Source of the DNA: an uncultured Clostridia bacterium
Lineage (GTDB): Bacteria; Bacillota; Clostridia; Oscillospirales; CAG-272
Assembly (NCBI GenBank): GCA_947627815.1
Contig: CANQXN010000053.1
Location: forward strand, 1-10,459
Length of the DNA stretch: 10,459 bases
Direction: 5' to 3'
Numbering within the stretch: the first letter of the stretch is position 1; each line of letters starts with the position of its first letter. Shown here piece by piece: positions 6,264 through 10,459 of this stretch. The notes below the pieces were generated by a model, which was given only the letters and a program-made list of their open reading frames with translations, ran no database searches and had not been told where the DNA came from. A program made the position numbers and the translations under genes.

Positions 6264-6312
6264 AAAAAAAGAACCCTTCCGGGGCGCCGTACGGCAATCC
6301 GGAAGGGTTTTT
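6264..6312. terminator. bidirectional terminator between bioY and the nitroreductase gene
   Basis: AACCCTTCCGG (6272-6282) pairs with CCGGAAGGGTT (6299-6309), an 11-base perfect stem. TTTTT follows on the plus strand (6308-6312), and on the minus strand the stem runs into CTTTTTTT (6270-6264). It can stop both birA-bioY from the left and the nitroreductase transcript from the right. A smaller GCCGTACGGC palindrome sits in the loop. Confidence 0.92.
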
Positions 6313-6328
6313 GTCCGAGGGGATTTTT

Positions 6329-6874
6329 TCATTCATGATCGCTGTCCGAAAGGAAAGTGATCTGTTTTGCTTTTTCAAAGGTGTGAGGCGTTTTTTCGCC
6401 GGCCTTGTGTCCCACGGCGATGGCGATTTCAAACTCATATCCTTCGGGGAAGGCCAGCGCTTTTTCATACATCGCCCGCCGCTCGCCGCGCAGGGTATCG
6501 TAAATACAGCCGACAATGACGCTGCCAAGCCCCATCGCCTCGGCGGCCAGCGCGATGTTTTCCACCGCGATGCCCGCGTCGAGAAAACTCCATTTAAAGC
6601 CTTTTTCGCCGCTGATCAGGATCACCGTGGGCGCGTTATAATAAAAATTGACGGTGGGATTCAGATGGCGGGTGCGGTTTTTTTCGTTTTCGATCTCGGC
6701 AAGGATCGGATGACGACCGGACAAAACGGTAAAGTGCAGTTCCTGCCGATTGGTAGCGGTGGGCGCCTGAAGGCCGGCGGTCAAAAGACGGTTCAGCTCC
6801 TCTTCGCTCAAGGGCGTGTCGCGATAGGATCGGGTGGAAGAACGCCCGGCAATGCTGTCAAAGGTGTTGCTCAT
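6329..6874 (-). CDS. nitroreductase family protein (FMN-dependent oxidoreductase)
   Basis: The fold is that of the homodimeric FMN-binding nitroreductase family, which uses NAD(P)H to reduce nitro compounds, quinones or flavins; the natural substrate is not predictable. The protein has 181 residues. The N-terminal FMN-phosphate motif RSSTRSYRDTPLS (11-23) matches the family R.S.R.f pattern, followed by APTATNRQE (37-45), corresponding to the usual AP(S/T)..N.Q motif. The long helix DAGIAVENIALAAEAMGLGSVIVG (99-122) is the strongest signature. A C-terminal GYEFEIAIAVGHK (145-157) resembles the typical 'vaiGyp' strand. There is no signal peptide, so it is cytosolic. The start has GGGAGG about 8 bases upstream. 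It lies downstream of the GH3 gene, has its own promoter at 6911-6939 inside the terminator-like inverted repeat, and ends just before the bidirectional terminator. Confidence 0.92.
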   Translation of the reverse strand: MSNTFDSIAGRSSTRSYRDTPLSEEELNRLLTAGLQAPTATNRQELHFTVLSGRHPILAEIENEKNRTRHLNPTVNFYYNAPTVILISGEKGFKWSFLDAGIAVENIALAAEAMGLGSVIVGCIYDTLRGERRAMYEKALAFPEGYEFEIAIAVGHKAGEKTPHTFEKAKQITFLSDSDHE

Positions 6875-6876
6875 AC

Positions 6877-6934
6877 AAAAACCTCCCTTTACGGTATCTT
6901 TCTTGCCTTTATGATACCACAGAAGGGAGGTTTT
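6877..6934 (-). terminator. long inverted repeat: GH3 terminator masking the nitroreductase ribosome binding site
   Basis: On the minus strand, AAAACCTCCCTT (6934-6923) pairs perfectly with AAGGGAGGTTTT (6889-6878). An inner pair GGTATC (6918-6913) / GATACC (6898-6893) surrounds a 14-base loop. The distal arm runs into TTTTT, as in a rho-independent terminator, about 22 bases after the GH3 stop. The same distal arm is the GGGAGG ribosome binding site of the nitroreductase gene. Read-through RNA would thus hide that site, while RNA from the internal promoter, lacking the proximal arm, would not. Confidence 0.75.
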
Positions 6935-6939
6935 GTCAA
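6911..6939 (-). promoter_or_regulatory. sigma-A-type promoter of the nitroreductase gene
   Basis: On the minus strand, TTGACA (6939-6934) is followed after 17 bases by TATCAT (6916-6911). The predicted transcript start is near 6904, about 30 bases before the ATG at 6874. Most of the promoter spacer is the proximal arm of the inverted repeat at 6877-6934, so promoter and terminator share the same DNA. Confidence 0.85.
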
Positions 6940-6956
6940 TTCTTTCGGCGGGAAAG

Positions 6957-9900
6957 TTAATTTTTATGAAAGGTCAGCGTATTGATGTTAAAGCCGCCCT
7001 GGGTAAAGTTCAGGCGCAGGGTGTGGACGCCTTGGGTGAGATTCAAAGTAATACTGCCGTTGGAGGTCGCCCATTTCTGCCAAGCGCCGGTTTTGACGGT
7101 ATTGCGCAGACTGCCGGCACGGCGGTCGTCCACCAAGAAATCGATGGCGCCGGTACCGTTTTCGCTGGCGATGCGCAGATTGACGGTATAGCGGCCCGCC
7201 TCTTTGACATCGATGACGAAGATCAGCCACTGTCCTTCGTAGGTGTTGGTGGTGTTGAAGCCGCCGGTCGTGTCTTCGCAGGCTTCCATGCCGATTTCGC
7301 CGCTTTTCCAGGAGGCTTCCACCGAGGTGATCACGGCGCCGTCTTGGATTTCGATCGCGGCTTCTTCACCGACCCGATCGGACGCCTTGGACTTTAAGAT
7401 CAATTCTAAAATGTATTTTACATTTTCTTCGAGCAAGTCTCTCGAGATAACGCCCGCCTTTAGCGCGCCGAGGACGCCGGCTTCATCGCCCGATTTCATT
7501 TTCAGATTGTTGCCGGCGAGAAGTTCCTTGTACTGCACCGAGTCGTTCCACCAGTCGGTCATCACAAGGCCGGTATAGCCCCATTCCTTGCGCAGAATCT
7601 GCCGGATCAGCGCGGCGGTTTCGTCGGTTTCTGTTCCGTTTATCTTGTTGTAGGAGGTCATGACGGCCCAGGGTTCGGCTTTTTTGACGCAAAGCTCAAA
7701 CGCCTTGAGGTAAATTTCCCTCAAAGCCCGCTCGGACACCCGGCTGTCGGAATAGCCACGGTTGTTTTCCTTTTCGTTGCAGGCAAAGTGCTTGAGGGTG
7801 ACGCCCACCCCCTTCGACTGTACGCCGGCGGTCAGCGCGGCGGCCATCGTGCCGGTGAGGAAGGGGTCTTCGGAATAATACTCAAAGTTGCGGCCACACA
7901 GCGGATTGCGGTGGATGTTCATGCCGGGCGCCAGCCAGAGATCGACGCGGTTGGCGGCCGCCTCCTCCCCGACCGCACGGCCGACCGCTTCCAAAAGGCC
8001 GGTATTCCAAGTGCAGGCGAGCAGGGTTTCGATCGGCCAAGCGGTGGTTTTGACCGAAAGATTGAGGCCGGCAGGGCCGTCGGCTGTCTCGGCGGAGGGG
8101 ATACCGTATTCTGCCAGTCCTCCGATGCTGCCGGTGCCGTTGGGGATGTTTTCACCGTGGCCGTGGAGCAGATACGCCAACTGTTCCGGCGTGAGTTGAG
8201 CGATAAAGGCATCCAGCAGAGAGGGATCGGCCACCACATCGCTCCAAAGAATCTTTGCTCGGGCGGCGGTCGCAGCGGCGCTCTTTTCCGATGCCGTGAC
8301 GGGAGCCGCGCTCGAGACTTCGCCAGCGGCGGGTGTTTCTGCCGAGGTTTTGCCATAAGTCAGCGTGATATAGTCGAGAAGGCCGGTGAATTTGTCGCCG
8401 CAGACAAAAAGAATTTTGAGAAAGTTCAGCCCTTTTTCAAAATGCACCGTGGCGCCGCCGACTTCTTCAATGAGAAATTCGCCGCGCGTGCCGGGCAGGG
8501 AAAGCGCGCCGCCCTGCGAAACGCCGTTGACATAGAAGCGGACGGCATTTTCGCAAAAAGCGCCCCCGTTGCCGATGCCCAGCGCGATCTGATAATCGCC
8601 GGCGGTTTCCACCTCAAAGGCGAAGGTGACATAGCGGTCGCCGGCGTCGGATGTGAGGGTCTTGACGCCGCAAATGGTGGCGGTGGCGTTAAACCGCACT
8701 TCCGCGTGGCAGTGTTTGGCGTAAAAATGTTCGGCTTCGATGCGGGTCGGCGCGGTGGTCAGCACAACGCCGATGCCGCTGTCATCGTATACCGTCTCAT
8801 AGCTGCCGTCGGCCAAAAGACGCTTTTCCAAAAGTTTGGCGGTCAATTGCTCGGTGAGCTGTTCCACCACTTTGTCTTTTTCCAGCGTATAGGTGTAAAA
8901 AGCGCCGTTTTCTTTGGCGTTTCGGATGGAATTGCCGAGATAGAGCTGATAGGAACCGGCTTCCAGCACCCACGCGGATTTCTGCACCTTGCCGGTGTCG
9001 TCATAGCTTGCCATATCGGCGATGGGCAAACAGAGCGTCAGCGTCTGGGATTCGCCGGGAGCGAGCGTTTTGGTCTTGGCAAAAGCGCCAAGCTCGCGGG
9101 CGGGTTTGCCGAGCTTGCCCTGCGGGGCGGCGTAATAGAGCTGTACCACTTCCTTGCCGCTGTAGGTGTCGCCGGTGTTGGTGACGGTGACGGTGACTTC
9201 CAAGCTGTCGTTTTTCTCGGTAACGGTTGGGCTGCTGAAAGAAAAATCGGTGTAGGAGAGGCCGAAGCCGAATTCAAAGTTCACCTTTTCATAGGTGGGA
9301 TCAAAGGTTTCAAACCAGCGGTATCCCACGAAAATATCTTCTTCGTATTTGACATAGTCGAGGCTTTCGCCGAAAGTTTTCGTTGTGGGATAATCGTCAT
9401 AGCTTTTGGCAAAGGTGTCGGCCAGTTTGCCGCAGGGGGTTTCATCGCCCACCAAAAGATCCGCCATGGCGCGGCCGCCTTCCTGCCCGGGCTGCCAGGC
9501 CAACAGGATCGAGCGCACCTCGGGAAAGGCGAGAAGCTCGCTGGTGTCGACAACGCCGCCCACATTGAGAATGACGGTGATATTTTGAAATCCGGCGGCG
9601 ATGATGATTTTCAGAGCGCTTTTTTCGCTTTCGGAGAGGAGATAATCGCCACGGCCTGCCGAGCGGTCGGAGCCTTCGCCGGCGTTGCGGGTGATGATAT
9701 AAACGGCGTTTTCCGCCGCCTGCGCCGCCGCTTTTGCGATGGCGGGCGAGACAGGCGTGTTCGGATTGGCTTTGTAGCGCGCCGCCAGCGCCTGATACAG
9801 GCGAATTTTGCCCTCGCTCTCTTTTTCCTCCATGCCGGTGAGGAAATTGACCGTTTCGGCATGGGTGACATCGCCGGAACCGGTGCCGCCTTTGACGGTG

Positions 9901-10217
9901 TTGATCTGACCGGCGCCGAAAATGGCCACTGTCGCCCCCGGCTTTAGAGGCAGGCTGTTGTTTTTATTGACCAAAAGCACCATGCCTTCCGCGGCGGCAG
10001 AGCGGGGGAGATTGTCATAGCTTTCCACAGGGTCGGGCGCCTCCGTTTCCGGCGCCGTACTCTCCGGCGCCGTATTTTCCGGCGCCTCGGTTGTGCCGGC
10101 ACTCTCCGGGGTCTTTGCGGTGGTGACATCGCCGCCGCACGCCGCAAGGCATACGACTTGAAAAAGCAGAGCGGCGACAAGCAGCAGAGCGGGCAGGGCA
10201 GACCTCTTGTTTTTCAT
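6957..10217 (-). CDS. family 3 glycoside hydrolase lipoprotein with reversed catalytic domain order and two CBM6/35-like domains
   Basis: This is a 1086-residue extracellular lipoprotein. The signal peptide ends in lipobox LAAC (lipidated Cys27), followed by a TAPE-repeat linker (about 40-63). The GH3 C-terminal (alpha/beta sandwich) domain comes first, about 68-270, with AAAEGMVLLVNK (74-85) and NAGEGSDR (178-185), whose Glu181 is the likely acid/base by analogy with clostridial and Thermotoga GH3 enzymes. A fibronectin III-like domain follows (about 290-430, FGFGLSYTDF at 316-325). Next is a CBM6/35-like domain (about 492-622), then the GH3 TIM barrel (about 655-945) with DGPAG (713-717), GRNFEYYSEDP (775-785), KHFACNEKENNR (809-820) and VMTDWW (885-890; nucleophile Asp888). 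A second CBM6-like domain ends the protein (about 955-1086, GGFNINTLTF). Reversed GH3 order is known from Ruminococcus albus and Butyrivibrio beta-glucosidases. Likely activity is release of beta-linked glucose or xylose from plant glycans at the cell surface; the substrate is uncertain. ATG 10217 has AAAGAGG upstream. Confidence 0.93.
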   Translation of the reverse strand: MKNKRSALPALLLVAALLFQVVCLAACGGDVTTAKTPESAGTTEAPENTAPESTAPETEAPDPVESYDNLPRSAAAEGMVLLVNKNNSLPLKPGATVAIFGAGQINTVKGGTGSGDVTHAETVNFLTGMEEKESEGKIRLYQALAARYKANPNTPVSPAIAKAAAQAAENAVYIITRNAGEGSDRSAGRGDYLLSESEKSALKIIIAAGFQNITVILNVGGVVDTSELLAFPEVRSILLAWQPGQEGGRAMADLLVGDETPCGKLADTFAKSYDDYPTTKTFGESLDYVKYEEDIFVGYRWFETFDPTYEKVNFEFGFGLSYTDFSFSSPTVTEKNDSLEVTVTVTNTGDTYSGKEVVQLYYAAPQGKLGKPARELGAFAKTKTLAPGESQTLTLCLPIADMASYDDTGKVQKSAWVLEAGSYQLYLGNSIRNAKENGAFYTYTLEKDKVVEQLTEQLTAKLLEKRLLADGSYETVYDDSGIGVVLTTAPTRIEAEHFYAKHCHAEVRFNATATICGVKTLTSDAGDRYVTFAFEVETAGDYQIALGIGNGGAFCENAVRFYVNGVSQGGALSLPGTRGEFLIEEVGGATVHFEKGLNFLKILFVCGDKFTGLLDYITLTYGKTSAETPAAGEVSSAAPVTASEKSAAATAARAKILWSDVVADPSLLDAFIAQLTPEQLAYLLHGHGENIPNGTGSIGGLAEYGIPSAETADGPAGLNLSVKTTAWPIETLLACTWNTGLLEAVGRAVGEEAAANRVDLWLAPGMNIHRNPLCGRNFEYYSEDPFLTGTMAAALTAGVQSKGVGVTLKHFACNEKENNRGYSDSRVSERALREIYLKAFELCVKKAEPWAVMTSYNKINGTETDETAALIRQILRKEWGYTGLVMTDWWNDSVQYKELLAGNNLKMKSGDEAGVLGALKAGVISRDLLEENVKYILELILKSKASDRVGEEAAIEIQDGAVITSVEASWKSGEIGMEACEDTTGGFNTTNTYEGQWLIFVIDVKEAGRYTVNLRIASENGTGAIDFLVDDRRAGSLRNTVKTGAWQKWATSNGSITLNLTQGVHTLRLNFTQGGFNINTLTFHKN
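10032..10091 (-). repeat. four imperfect 15-bp tandem repeats encoding a TAPE linker
   Basis: GGCGCC-containing units recur with a 15-base period, beginning near 10033, 10048, 10063 and 10078. They encode TEAPE, NTAPE, STAPE and TEAPD (residues 43-62), a flexible acidic Thr/Pro linker between the lipidated Cys27 and the first GH3 domain. Such repeats can change copy number without shifting the frame. Confidence 0.8.
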
Positions 10218-10256
10218 AAAGCGCCTCTTTCGTCTGTCAAAGGATTTGATACTGTC

Positions 10257-10285
10257 ATTCTACCATATCCGCGCGAAAAAAACAA
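10257..10285 (-). promoter_or_regulatory. candidate promoter of the GH3 gene
   Basis: On the minus strand, TTGTTT (10285-10280), 17 bases, then TAGAAT (10262-10257). The transcript start would be near 10250, about 33 bases before the ATG at 10217. The -35 box is moderate (four of six). I see no inverted repeat nearby that would suggest a LacI- or AraC-type sugar-responsive operator. Confidence 0.55.
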
Positions 10286-10344
10286 GACTTTGGCAGGCAA
10301 AAGAAAAAGCCGACCCAATAACAGTCAGCCCTAAAACATCTGAT

Positions 10345-10391
10345 AAAAAAGACCGCTGGCTTTTTCACCGGGGAGCCGGTGAAGGGCGGTC
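10345..10391 (-). terminator. rho-independent terminator of a gene beyond the right edge
   Basis: On the minus strand, GACCGC (10391-10386) pairs with GCGGTC (10356-10351), and inside it TTCACCGG pairs with CCGGTGAA (10383-10376 with 10371-10364) around a four-base loop. TTTTTT (10350-10345) follows. It points away from the right edge, so it probably ends a minus-strand gene lying past 10459. The remaining 68 bases (10392-10459) may hold that gene's last codons: minus-strand frames end in TAA at 10411-10413 or 10437-10439, too short to identify. Confidence 0.8.
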
Positions 10392-10459
10392 AATCTTTCG
10401 GTATTCAGTTTTAATGGGACGATGATAAACGGAAACTTAGCTTTTCATCGCCTGAAATT

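Noticed and set aside
7788..9947. Plus-strand open frame of 719 residues opposite the GH3 gene
   Set aside because: It is a codon-bias shadow of the GC-rich GH3 gene. The translation is Gly/Ala/Phe/Val-rich without family motifs, and it has no promoter or ribosome binding site. The minus frame carries complete GH3 motifs.
10207..10425. Plus-strand open frame of 72 residues at the right end
   Set aside because: It crosses the GH3 promoter and the minus-strand terminator, with no ribosome binding site or family resemblance.

Overview
The window looks like a chromosomal segment from a moderately GC-rich, spore-forming Firmicute, probably a gut-type member of the Clostridia. The reasons are strong GGAGG-type ribosome binding sites, consensus sigma-A promoters with 17-base spacers, a YunB sporulation gene, uvrB followed by uvrA, a BirA/BioY biotin-salvage pair, and a large domain-permuted family 3 glycoside hydrolase lipoprotein of the kind known from rumen and gut clostridia. 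I see no rRNA, tRNA, CRISPR array, transposase or phage gene.

Layout. Positions 1-2269 (minus strand) hold uvrB and the first 78 codons of uvrA, the nucleotide excision repair operon, transcribed off the left edge. Upstream of uvrB is a sigma-A-type promoter and, just beyond it, a palindrome resembling a Firmicute LexA (SOS) box. A divergent perfect TTGACA-N17-TATAAT promoter serves a small, conserved-looking membrane protein of unknown function (2519-2935), perhaps preceded by a tiny leaderless ORF. That gene converges on yunB (2946-3617, minus strand). From the other side of yunB, a promoter drives a lone family 2 glycosyltransferase (3756-4514), which ends at a hairpin terminator.

Positions 4582-6312 form a compact biotin unit. 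A palindromic BirA operator overlaps the -35 box of a promoter for birA (biotin-protein ligase and repressor, 4661-5698). birA overlaps bioY (biotin ECF transporter S component, 5695-6258) by four bases, and a bidirectional terminator follows. The protein that biotinylates enzymes would therefore control both itself and the biotin importer.

Positions 6329-10217 (minus strand) hold a nitroreductase-family protein downstream of a 1086-residue GH3 lipoprotein. The spacer between them is unusual. A long inverted repeat seems to be the GH3 terminator, it contains the nitroreductase promoter, and its distal arm carries the nitroreductase ribosome binding site. The GH3 protein has reversed catalytic domain order and two carbohydrate-binding-like domains. 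Beyond it, 10218-10459 contains its promoter and a minus-strand terminator that probably ends a gene lying past the right edge.

I found no clear candidate for a wholly new system. The most interesting items are regulatory: the promoter-in-terminator junction, the BirA operator and the possible LexA box. The permuted GH3 architecture comes next.
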